Below are positions 15,249 to 21,794 of a stretch of 22,438 bases of DNA, one piece after another. The DNA is taken from NCBI GenBank assembly GCA_959020865.1, contig CAUEUD010000030.1, forward strand, positions 1-22,438. The letters are read 5' to 3'. The position numbers and the translations under genes are program-made. Within the stretch, counting starts at the first letter, position 1. Every line of letters starts with the position of its first letter. The DNA is from Eubacterium limosum. GTDB lineage: Bacteria; Bacillota; Clostridia; Eubacteriales; Eubacteriaceae. Under the pieces are notes generated by a model. It did no database searches. It was given only the letters and a program-made list of their open reading frames with translations, and was not told the DNA's origin.

Positions 15249-15631
15249 GCCCTGTTGACAAGCACGTAGACCTCCAGCGACTGGCCCGAAACCGTGGTCC
15301 GAACCGCAGGCGCAACGTTGTCGGCAAAAGGGATGAGGGTGTAAAGCCCCTGGGACTTGCCCTTCACGGCTTTCTGATAGCGGATGAGCCCCGCGTCCTC
15401 CAGCTCTCTGCGGTGGCGGGCAATGTTGCGGTAGGTATTGTTCAGCACCTGTTCCAGCTGCTCGGGCCGCACAAAAAACTGTACGCGCCAGAGCCAATCG
15501 CCGTTGGCCGCCAGATAGGCGCAGCGGCTGCACCGGTACAGCAGGTACTGCCAAAGATTTCTGGCGCCCTGGCTGAGTCTGTGGTCTGTGAGCCACTCAA
15601 GCCAGGCGTCTAACTCCCTGAAATAATCCAC
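15230..15631 (-). CDS. Phage replisome-organiser-like winged-helix protein
   Basis: This 133-residue protein has an N-terminal winged helix: LSQGARNLWQYLLYRCSRCA at about 19-38, RPEQLEQVLNNTYRNIARHR at about 55-74, then RELEDAGLIRYQKA and KGKSQGLYTLIPF. This pattern is typical of the DnaD-like N-domains of phage and plasmid replication initiators in Firmicutes. The C-terminal tail is short, without the DnaD C-domain, so it may be truncated or act only as a DNA-binding protein. It starts at GTG with AGGTG five bases upstream, eight bases after the antirepressor stop, so the two are cotranscribed. DnaA-box-like sequences overlap its 3' end. Confidence 0.65.
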   Translation of the reverse strand: MDYFRELDAWLEWLTDHRLSQGARNLWQYLLYRCSRCAYLAANGDWLWRVQFFVRPEQLEQVLNNTYRNIARHRRELEDAGLIRYQKAVKGKSQGLYTLIPFADNVAPAVRTTVSGQSLEVYVLVNRAVENNC

Positions 15632-15639
15632 AGGCGCAC

Positions 15640-16407
15640 CTACCAGACGACTTCGAGGCCCTTGTCCATAAAAAGGCGGACAAAATAAGCCTGGCCCCTG
15701 GGCGTCACATAGGTGGTGTGGTCTAAAAATACCACGCCCGGCTCAGCCTCAAAGCTGCTCTCCCGCACCTCGAACAGCCCCATATCCATGGCCCGCTGGG
15801 TGGGAATATTGTTCTCCCTGTCGCTGTAGCACAGGTAGCCGTTTTTGCGCATCCACCCCATGAGTCGGTTTCGCCCTGTCTTTATCTTCTTTCCATCCTT
15901 CAGACGTATATTCTGGATCAGGGTGGTGAGCTTTTTCATGGAGATGCTGGCCTCTGACATCATGATCCCCTGGGCAAACCGGGCCAGGTTGTTCTTTTCG
16001 GCCAGTGTCTCCTGGAGCGCGATGAGGCTCTGGGTCTGCCGCATGAGCGCGTCAGCCAGCTTTTCCTCACGCAGCTTCTCAGCACTGCTCATGCGCACAG
16101 CGGGCAGCAGTTCGTCGTAGATCCAGGCCTCAAAGCGTCTGGCGGCTGGAAGCTTGCTGGATACCACCAGGCGGTAGAGGTCCCCCTCTGGAATAAAGAG
16201 CATTTCCAGCAGCCGGCCCGGGCTCTGGGGGTGAACGGCAAAGCGCTTCCGGGCGTGACGGCAGTGACGGCGCACCGCCTCGGATGGCCGGGCGTAGCCC
16301 AGAGCTCTGGCCGCATCGGTACCACTTATGACCACGTGCCCCTTTTCGTCGATCACGCGGATCATACCAAATTCATCATTCATAAATTCCTGTAATTGTG
16401 GGTTCAT
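15640..16407 (-). CDS. Phage-type antirepressor (Bro-N / KilAC)
   Basis: This 255-residue protein has an N-terminal Bro-N domain at about 10-108 (FGMIRVIDEKGHVVISGTDA, then FIPEGDLYRLVVSSKLPAAR and RFEAWIYDELLPAVR). A coiled linker spans 110-140, and a C-terminal KilAC-type domain 150-255 carries RLMGWMRKNGYLCY. Such antirepressors counteract prophage repressors. GGAGG at 16413-16417 sets the ATG. No integrase, structural or lysis gene is nearby, so this is a phage-derived gene outside an intact prophage. The leader contains a perfect 12-bp palindrome at 16431-16442 and further inverted repeats, suggesting tight control. Confidence 0.88.
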   Translation of the reverse strand: MNPQLQEFMNDEFGMIRVIDEKGHVVISGTDAARALGYARPSEAVRRHCRHARKRFAVHPQSPGRLLEMLFIPEGDLYRLVVSSKLPAARRFEAWIYDELLPAVRMSSAEKLREEKLADALMRQTQSLIALQETLAEKNNLARFAQGIMMSEASISMKKLTTLIQNIRLKDGKKIKTGRNRLMGWMRKNGYLCYSDRENNIPTQRAMDMGLFEVRESSFEAEPGVVFLDHTTYVTPRGQAYFVRLFMDKGLEVVW

Positions 16408-16430
16408 TGTTTCCTCCGAAAATAGATTTC

Positions 16431-16442
16431 GAAGCGCGCTTC
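16431..16442. promoter_or_regulatory. Perfect 12-bp palindrome, candidate operator
   Basis: GAAGCGCGCTTC is a perfect palindrome between the antirepressor ribosome binding site and the candidate promoter at 16461-16479. Its position in the leader fits a repressor site, possibly autoregulatory. Confidence 0.5.
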
Positions 16443-16460
16443 TGTACTTAAGTGATTCCC

Positions 16461-16479
16461 AGTATACGGTATCTTACGG
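16461..16479 (-). promoter_or_regulatory. Third CCGTAAGA element, candidate antirepressor promoter region
   Basis: On the minus strand CCGTAAGA (16472-16479), preceded by AAA as in copy B, is followed five bases later by TATACT (16461-16466). TATACA is not found at the 18-base spacing seen in copies A and B, so this may be a binding site or degenerate promoter, not a third identical promoter. Confidence 0.4.
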
Positions 16480-16490
16480 TTTGCTGCAGG

Positions 16491-16606
16491 GGTAAAAATG
16501 GCGTTTTACTGCCTTTGGGCCTGTGACAAAGCCTGCTTTCCGCGCTTTTCGGTGGTGATTTTCTGCAAAAACAGGGTCTGATCTGTTTTTTTCCGCCATT
16601 TTTACC
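16491..16606. repeat. Perfect 13-bp inverted repeat flanking a 90-base intergenic segment
   Basis: GGTAAAAATGGCG (16491-16503) and CGCCATTTTTACC (16594-16606) are exact reverse complements 90 bases apart. The enclosed segment includes a smaller AACAG/CTGTT hairpin with a T-run at 16567-16592. The segment lies upstream of the antirepressor, with no gene inside. It could form a long-range hairpin, be a pair of operators for looping, or be a small mobile remnant. Confidence 0.55.
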
Positions 16607-16634
16607 TGAAATTTAAAAAGCTCTTCTAAAATCC

Positions 16635-16666
16635 AAAAACGGTATACGCCGTTTCGACGTATACCG
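16635..16666 (-). terminator. Intrinsic terminator of the 184-residue gene
   Basis: The perfect 9-bp stem CGGTATACG (16640-16648) with CGTATACCG (16658-16666) is followed on the minus strand by five T. It lies 26 bases after the stop codon. Confidence 0.82.
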
Positions 16667-16692
16667 CTATATCTTGTGGTCTTTATTTTTAT

Positions 16693-17247
16693 TTAATCTT
16701 TTTTATACCAGAAATGCGCTTTTGCTTTTTCAAAAAGCTTTTTACTGAGACGCATGAGCTTTTTAAAACGCTCAGGGTGGCTGCCCCGCTTTTTGGGGAA
16801 GAAAAAACCACAGTACTCCAGTCCCTCATCATTCTGGACACCGCCGCACTTTTCGTACAGGGTGGCATTGTAGCAGCCATAGGCGGTATCCCTCCCCACT
16901 TTATCGGTCCGGCATTTGGTCTCAACCATCACATCCTCTGTCGCCTGGACATAAAAGGGAAGGTGCCCGCCCTTCTCAAGGCACAGAAGCTTCTTTGTCT
17001 TTGCCATAACCAGTTCCCGGGTCATGCAGAAATGGGCCAGATAGGCAGGAAGCACCGCATCCCGGTAGGACGCAGGGACCAGCACCGGGTCGCGGCCCAG
17101 AAAGGCCACGGCCGTCACATCCCCATAGGTTTCATGATACAAGGGGTTCATGAAGGACACCACATAATCGGTCAGCACCCGGTCAAAGACTTCTAAATCC
17201 ATCACCTCAACGCGCCCCTCTTCGATGAGCGCCATTAACTTTTTCAT
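16693..17247 (-). CDS. Uncharacterised 184-residue protein
   Basis: I do not recognise this protein. It is soluble by eye, with no membrane segment. The mid-part has MTRELVMAKTKKLLCLEKGG at about 75-94, then a cysteine-containing region (C115, C127, C136 and C148, approximate) with VMVETKCRTDKVGRDTAYGC. The C-terminal tail is strongly basic from about 154 (KKRGSHPERFKKLMRLSKKL). The basic tail suggests nucleic-acid binding. AAGGAGAG lies about six bases before ATG. A terminator hairpin stands just upstream and another just downstream, so it is expressed separately or by read-through from the peptide-processing cluster. Its position between that cluster and the antirepressor gives no clear clue. 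Confidence 0.75.
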   Translation of the reverse strand: MKKLMALIEEGRVEVMDLEVFDRVLTDYVVSFMNPLYHETYGDVTAVAFLGRDPVLVPASYRDAVLPAYLAHFCMTRELVMAKTKKLLCLEKGGHLPFYVQATEDVMVETKCRTDKVGRDTAYGCYNATLYEKCGGVQNDEGLEYCGFFFPKKRGSHPERFKKLMRLSKKLFEKAKAHFWYKKD

Positions 17248-17274
17248 TTTTCTCTCCTTCTAAAAATTTTTACA

Positions 17275-17315
17275 CAAAAAAGAACAGCCGGGCAGAAAAT
17301 AGCCCTACTGTTCTT
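17275..17315 (-). terminator. Intrinsic terminator of the peptide-processing cluster
   Basis: A stem of GAACAG plus GGGC, with a 2-base internal mismatch, pairs 17280-17293 with 17302-17315. Six or more T follow on the minus strand (17275-17281). It lies downstream of the repeat-protein gene and immediately upstream of the next gene's ribosome binding site. Confidence 0.85.
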
Positions 17316-17356
17316 CAGGTGTCAGTGCAATTAATCCTGTCGGGGACACAGGCCCC

Positions 17357-18058
17357 CTATTCTGTTTTCTCTTCCATGAAAAGCTCGATGCGGGCCGATT
17401 TGCGCACGGGGTCTGAAAACCGGCTTTCTTTGATCTGCACTTTTCGCTCATACAACTTATTTTTGACTGCCTGGACGCCTTCCAGGGTCATGGCGTTAAC
17501 GGCCTCAAGGGCTGCCTGCAGCTTTTGGGGATCGCTGCACTCGACCACGATCTCATACTCGGTTTCAACCACTCTGCGGGCCTTTACCCGGTAGCGGTGC
17601 TGGCCGCTCTCGGGCTGCCCATTGCAGAGGGCGTTGTACTGGCGGGTGGCGGCGTACACGCTCTTAAAAAAGTCGGGATAGTTTTTGATGTCGATGCCGC
17701 GGCTCATGGCGCGTCTCATCCAGGACATGTGCTCTCTGGTGTAGGATGGGTTGGCGTAAACGCTGGCGTCTACGCCATCTTTCAGGCCGATGGCGATCTC
17801 GTGCATCTGGCCGAAGCTGTAGGTGGGATCTTCCATCAGCCGGGTGTCGATGCCGGCGGCCTGGGCTTCGAAAAGCTCGCGCAGCTGGCCGCCGTCATAG
17901 GCGGGGTCGGCGTAGCGTTCTACCTCTGCGCCCAGGCTGAGGCCGTAATGGAGGGCTCCGCACTGCTCGGGTGTAAATGGTCGGCCTTTTTTTAGGGTCA
18001 GTGCCTCGATCAGGTCTTCGACCGCTGCGTCCGCTTTATAGATGACTTTTTTTCTCAT
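17357..18058 (-). CDS. Protein with four ~26-residue tandem repeats
   Basis: This 233-residue protein has about four degenerate repeats at roughly 27-54, 55-81, 82-108 and 109-131. The pattern is Q-M/L-x-E-I/L-x-x-G-L-x-x-G-I/V-D-x-x-x-Y-A-x-P-x-Y, seen best in QMHEIAIGLKDGVDASVYAN. After it comes a basic linker and a C-terminal domain at about 155-233 with KARRVVETEYEIVVECSDPQ. Similar repeats occur in uncharacterised Clostridia proteins, some from mobile elements; no function is known to me. ATG at 18058 is chosen because AGGAG lies seven to eight bases upstream; a longer frame lacks support. It overlaps the nucleotidyltransferase gene by 23 bases and is the last gene before a terminator, so it belongs to that operon. 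Confidence 0.78.
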   Translation of the reverse strand: MRKKVIYKADAAVEDLIEALTLKKGRPFTPEQCGALHYGLSLGAEVERYADPAYDGGQLRELFEAQAAGIDTRLMEDPTYSFGQMHEIAIGLKDGVDASVYANPSYTREHMSWMRRAMSRGIDIKNYPDFFKSVYAATRQYNALCNGQPESGQHRYRVKARRVVETEYEIVVECSDPQKLQAALEAVNAMTLEGVQAVKNKLYERKVQIKESRFSDPVRKSARIELFMEEKTE

Positions 18059-19247
18059 GTTCCAGCTCCTGTAAGCCTGACTGCTCATAAAAATTCTTGG
18101 CTCTGGCCACTTCTTCTTCGGTGGTGCTGCGCACTGTCTGCACACGGTGCAGGGTGCGTTTTGGCCTTTTGACCATGGCGCGTACGCCCCGCAGGGCCCA
18201 GGCTGCTGGCAGCAGCGCGGGCCGGCCTTCCACCCAGGGAAAGACCTGGCGCATATGGTCCATGCCTGGAAACAGGGTGCGCCAGAGATAGCGGCGCTGG
18301 ACGGTCTGGAAATCTGCGTGGGGGTCGTAGACTTTTGTGAAGGCGGAAAGTTCCATATTCTGTGTGGTGCCGTAGGTGCCGTTGCTCAGAATGAAGCGGC
18401 CTATCGCGTCGGTGACGGCATCGCCTGGGCGTCCGTCAAACCAGACTTCGGCCAGGCGCATGAGGTTGGCTCCAAAGGTTTTCAGGCCCATGGTTTGGAG
18501 GCCCTGGTGAATGGCCTGCCAGTCGGCGGTTTCTCTGTAAAAGCGCTGGTATACCCACAGATCCATGATGGAGCGGATACCGGTGCCGCCCTGCGCGTAG
18601 TGCTTGGTCAGGTGCGCGATCATGTAGAGGTAGAAATCTTCTGGGGTCATGGCGTAAACGCACTGGGCCCCTTGGTTTAAAACGGCCCGGTCAAAGAGAT
18701 GGTCAAAATATCCCCCGAAGGTGTATTTTTCGGGCAGGATATGGCGGTGTATCTCGAGATTCATGTAGGGTTTGCGGTAGTAGACGTCGTGGTTGCCGCC
18801 TTCGTGCTCGCAGGTAAAGCCGCTGTTTTTCAAAATTTCCCCGACGGCTTTTGTGTTGGCGTCGTCCACCAGGATGTCCACATCGGCCATGAGCCGCATA
18901 TCGGGCCTGGGATAGGCGTATTTGAGCACAAAGCCTTTGAGGGGGAGGGCCCGGATGCCCTGTTCATCGAGTGTTTTCAGCAGCTTGGTCACGGTGACGT
19001 GCTGGGTGGCCTCTTTGGCAATGCCGGTCAGCCTGGCCTGTCGGAAGGCCTGTCGGATGGCTTGCGGGGGCTGCTCCTCCTCCGCGAGCTTTTCGAGCCC
19101 GTAGTCGGCCATCCCTGCCACGGAATGTCTTCGGGCTTCTCTGTAAACCATGTTCCAATCGCATCCGGGCGCTGGGGGGCTGGGCCGCCGATCTTTTAAA
19201 ACGGCTGCCAGCAGCTCTACCACGTAATCTTTTTCGTCTCTGATCAT
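18036..19247 (-). CDS. Nucleotidyltransferase-fold protein (NTP_transf_5 type)
   Basis: This 403-residue protein matches the uncharacterised nucleotidyltransferase family (PF14907). It has LPLKGFVLKYAYPRPDMRLM at 101-120, then the catalytic-type acidic motif DVDIL with D122 and D124, and NLEIHRHI at 163-170. The helical C-terminal part includes MTPEDFYLYMIAHLTKHYAQ. Members of this family occur beside HPr-kinase-like and PqqD-like genes in some RiPP and lasso-peptide clusters of Firmicutes, where their role is not settled. It starts 11 bases after the ABC transporter stop with only a weak AGAGAAG, so coupling is likely. The long C-terminal basic end overlaps the repeat-protein gene. The substrate (peptide, nucleotide or antibiotic-like) is unknown. 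Confidence 0.85.
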   Translation of the reverse strand: MIRDEKDYVVELLAAVLKDRRPSPPAPGCDWNMVYREARRHSVAGMADYGLEKLAEEEQPPQAIRQAFRQARLTGIAKEATQHVTVTKLLKTLDEQGIRALPLKGFVLKYAYPRPDMRLMADVDILVDDANTKAVGEILKNSGFTCEHEGGNHDVYYRKPYMNLEIHRHILPEKYTFGGYFDHLFDRAVLNQGAQCVYAMTPEDFYLYMIAHLTKHYAQGGTGIRSIMDLWVYQRFYRETADWQAIHQGLQTMGLKTFGANLMRLAEVWFDGRPGDAVTDAIGRFILSNGTYGTTQNMELSAFTKVYDPHADFQTVQRRYLWRTLFPGMDHMRQVFPWVEGRPALLPAAWALRGVRAMVKRPKRTLHRVQTVRSTTEEEVARAKNFYEQSGLQELEHEKKSHL

Positions 19248-19258
19248 TTTACTTCTCT

Positions 19259-20947
19259 CTATCTTTTTTCCATGATTATTTTTCCGTCCACGATCTGCAG
19301 CACCACGTCACAGACGGTGAGGGCGGCTGCCTTGTGGGTAACGATGAGGCATGTCCGGTTTCTGAGGTGTTTTATGTTCTCAAGCACTTGCTTCTCTGTC
19401 TGGGCGTCCAGGGCGGAGGTCACCTCGTCCAGGAGGAGCACGGGTGCGCCGCCCAGCAATGCCCGGGCGATGGCCAGACGCTGGACCTGCCCCTCGGACA
19501 GGCCGAGCCCTTTCTCGCCGATGATGGTGTCCATCCCCCCTGGCAGTCTGTCAATAAAATCCATGGCGCAGCTGAGCTCGGCTGCCTGGATGATTTCGTC
19601 TTCTGTGGCCTCTGGCCGGATGAAGGCAATGTTTTCCCGGATGGTGCCGGAGAGCAGAAAGTTGCCCTGGGGCACGTAGGCAAAAAGCCCGCGTGTCTGC
19701 CGGTCTGCCGCGATCCGGAAGCCGTCGTCCATTCTCAGCCCTATATGCCCTGAATCGGGCGTGAAAACGCCCAGCAGCAGCTTGAGCAGGGTGCTCTTCC
19801 CGATCCCGGACTGTCCTGAAATCACGGCGAAGCTGCCTTTCTCAAGGTACAGATCGGCCTGGTGCAGCACGGGGGCCCGATCGTAGTGAAAGCTGAGGCT
19901 GCGCAGCTCGATGCCCAGCAGATGGGTGTACAGGGTCTCGGCGTCATAGGGCGCGCTGTCCACGGCCGGCTCATCGGGCAGGGCTTCGATATCCATCATC
20001 CGCTCGGCGGAGGCCAGGGCGCCATAGTATTGGGGCAGCATGCCGGACAGGCCCACAAAGGGGGACTGTACCTGGTTGACCAGCTGCAGCACGGCGGTCA
20101 GTGTCCCAAAGCTCACGGTGCCGGCGATCAGCCCGCGGCAGCTCCACACCAGGGCGTAGAGGTAGCCCAGATTAAAAATAAAGCTGATGCCGGTATTGGC
20201 CACCACGCTGATGGTGTTTTTACGGATTTTTTCGTTGTAATTGGCCTGCTGAAGCTGCCGCCCTTTGTCCTCCATGGCGCCCTCCGCCTGAAAGGTGCGG
20301 ATCACCAGAAAACTTTCCAGCAGCTCCTGCAAAAAGGCGCGCACTCGCCCGTCGGTCTCCTGGACGCGCTTGTGCAGAGCCTTGAGCTGCTTCCTGAAAA
20401 AGCGGGTGACCACAAACATGGCGGCTCCGGCCAGGGCAAAGACCAGGGAGAACCGCCAGTCCAGCATGCAAAGCACCCAGAAGGCGGACACGATTTTGGT
20501 GATGAGCCCGGAGAAGGTGGGCAGCAGTGCGGTCACGCCGTTTGCAATGGCCTGCACGTCGCTGGTGAGCCGATTGAGCAGATCGCCGCTGTGGTAGGCC
20601 ATGACGGCCTGATAATCTTTTTTTAAAACGGCGGATAGAAAACGGGATTTAAAGCTCATTTCCAGCCGGCCCTGGATGGTGGCCTGGGCATGGCGGCAAT
20701 AGGCCTGCAGCAGTGCCTGAAGCGCGATAATGCCAAAGAATACCGCGCTGCGCCAGACAAGCACTTTGCTTCCCCCTGCCATGGCCCCGTCAATGACGCT
20801 CTTTGACGCCAGCGCGAAGGCCACGCCCATGCAGGCCAGTCCAATATTGGCACACACCAGCAGCACACAGGCCAATATCTGGCCCCTGGCGTTCTGGTAA
20901 AGCCAGGAAAAAACTTCTTTATCGGTGTAGGTACGCTTGCTCTTCAC
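19259..20947 (-). CDS. ABC transporter, fused permease and ATPase (exporter type)
   Basis: This 562-residue half-transporter has six predicted membrane helices in 1-310 and a nucleotide-binding domain from about 340. Walker A is GQSGIGKST at 378-386, Q-loop Q427, signature LSEGQ at 483-487 (the common form is LSGGQ), Walker B VLLLDE at 503-508, and switch H538. It has no N-terminal C39 peptidase domain, so any leader peptide must be removed by another enzyme; the adjacent S24/S26 peptidase is a candidate. It starts at GTG with AGGAG about six bases upstream. The gene is preceded by a 20-bp inverted repeat in its leader (20965-21048) and followed closely by the nucleotidyltransferase gene. It probably exports a modified peptide as a homodimer (inference). 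Confidence 0.93.
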   Translation of the reverse strand: MKSKRTYTDKEVFSWLYQNARGQILACVLLVCANIGLACMGVAFALASKSVIDGAMAGGSKVLVWRSAVFFGIIALQALLQAYCRHAQATIQGRLEMSFKSRFLSAVLKKDYQAVMAYHSGDLLNRLTSDVQAIANGVTALLPTFSGLITKIVSAFWVLCMLDWRFSLVFALAGAAMFVVTRFFRKQLKALHKRVQETDGRVRAFLQELLESFLVIRTFQAEGAMEDKGRQLQQANYNEKIRKNTISVVANTGISFIFNLGYLYALVWSCRGLIAGTVSFGTLTAVLQLVNQVQSPFVGLSGMLPQYYGALASAERMMDIEALPDEPAVDSAPYDAETLYTHLLGIELRSLSFHYDRAPVLHQADLYLEKGSFAVISGQSGIGKSTLLKLLLGVFTPDSGHIGLRMDDGFRIAADRQTRGLFAYVPQGNFLLSGTIRENIAFIRPEATEDEIIQAAELSCAMDFIDRLPGGMDTIIGEKGLGLSEGQVQRLAIARALLGGAPVLLLDEVTSALDAQTEKQVLENIKHLRNRTCLIVTHKAAALTVCDVVLQIVDGKIIMEKR

Positions 20948-20964
20948 GTTATCTCCTGTCCCAA

Positions 20965-21048
20965 AGCCTCAGGCCTGTGCACCCTCGCCATCCCTGAAAG
21001 AACGGAATCATCAGGGGCGGGACAGCATGGGTGCAGAGGCCTGGGGCT
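20965..21048. repeat. Long inverted repeat in the ABC transporter leader
   Basis: The arms 20965-20984 and 21029-21048 match in 18 of 20 positions as reverse complements. Inside, CCCTGA (20992-20997) and TCAGGG (21011-21016) form a second stem. The structure fills almost the entire 102-base gap between the peptidase and transporter genes and has no T-run. It is therefore more likely an RNA structure that affects translation or mRNA stability than a terminator. Confidence 0.7.
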
Positions 21049-21049
21049 G

Positions 21050-21523
21050 CTAATGAAATCGACGTCTCAGCCGGGAGGCGGCCCCGCGCCCCCGCAGCAC
21101 CACGTACCGCACGGGGTACAAAAGCCACCAGACCCGGCAGTACAGGCGGTACAGCGGGCCATCGCAGGCGATATAGCGGCCCCCGCGCCAGAAGCCCTTG
21201 ACGACGCCGATGATCTGGTCGGGGCGAATATTCCGCTCAATGTGCCATTGGTTATCCCCCAGCATGTTATAGGTACCGTCACGATTTACTGACACCACTC
21301 GGTGTGTGATGTATTTTCCTTCCGGCTCCCTGATAAACAGCGGAAAATCATATTTTTTCAAAAGCCCCTCTGGCGCAGCGGTCAGGCAGACCTGATCTCT
21401 GCGGTGGTGCAGCATGGGTGCCATGCTGTTGCCGGTGATGGTGAAGATGACTTCGCCGTCTGCGGCGAGTTTTTCGGTGATGAGGGGGTGCATATCAGAC
21501 ATCTGCATTTTTCTGTCAGGCAT
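21050..21523 (-). CDS. S24/S26-family serine peptidase (signal-peptidase-like)
   Basis: This 157-residue protein has the signal-peptidase-type nucleophile motif GNSMAPML with S33. The second box KYITHRVVSV places H74 where the archaeal/ER-type enzymes carry their catalytic His, not the bacterial Lys. GDNQ with D90 follows. There is no N-terminal membrane anchor; a hydrophobic stretch near 125-143 (LYRLYCRVWWLLYPVRYVVL) might associate with the membrane. The C-terminus is very basic. The start overlaps the PqqD-like gene by 8 bases, with GGAG six bases before ATG. Placed between a PqqD-like gene and an exporter that lacks a peptidase domain, it is a candidate leader-removing protease, though that role is inferred. 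Confidence 0.8.
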   Translation of the reverse strand: MPDRKMQMSDMHPLITEKLAADGEVIFTITGNSMAPMLHHRRDQVCLTAAPEGLLKKYDFPLFIREPEGKYITHRVVSVNRDGTYNMLGDNQWHIERNIRPDQIIGVVKGFWRGGRYIACDGPLYRLYCRVWWLLYPVRYVVLRGRGAASRLRRRFH

Positions 21524-21782
21524 CCAGCACTCCGGCTTTTTTTACTTTTTCGACAAAATCTTTTACATCGTCATTGGCAGTGTCCGCATCAATTTCATAT
21601 TCATTTAAAAGTGCCTTTACTAAAGTGTCGACCTCACAGCCCTGCTCCAGCTGTCGCCACAAAAGAGCGCCGGTTTCGTTGAGGGAGATAATGCCCTGAA
21701 AGTTGAGGGCTTCCTCTCCAAAAGGTACAACCACGGTCTCTCCCGCCGCTTCTCGCAGCATATAACCTTCTTTGATTCTCAT
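21516..21782 (-). CDS. PqqD-family peptide chaperone-like protein
   Basis: This 88-residue protein is of the PqqD / RiPP recognition element type. PqqD-like domains bind leader peptides of ribosomally made peptides and deliver them to modifying enzymes. Visible hallmarks are ISLNETGALLWRQLEQGCEV at about 32-51, then the LVKALLNEYEID helix and the C-terminal helix VKDFVEKVKKAGVLD. GGGAG eight bases before ATG overlaps the HPr-kinase-like stop codon. It is the second visible gene in the cluster and overlaps the peptidase gene, so it is firmly in the same operon. Confidence 0.88.
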   Translation of the reverse strand: MRIKEGYMLREAAGETVVVPFGEEALNFQGIISLNETGALLWRQLEQGCEVDTLVKALLNEYEIDADTANDDVKDFVEKVKKAGVLDA

Positions 21783-21794
21783 CTAATCACTCCC

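Noticed and set aside
16461..16479. Third copy of the CCGTAAGA-N18-TATACA promoter
   Set aside because: The octamer is present but TATACA is not at the 18-base spacing, so it is listed only as a related element.
16693..17247. ComK-like competence regulator
   Set aside because: Length and basic character are only vaguely similar. The characteristic ComK core motifs were not seen, so no family is assigned.
20949..21011. 20-residue minus-strand open frame before the exporter gene as a RiPP precursor
   Set aside because: It has no ribosome binding site, lies entirely within the inverted repeat, and has no leader-like region. It is more likely a chance frame in a structured leader.
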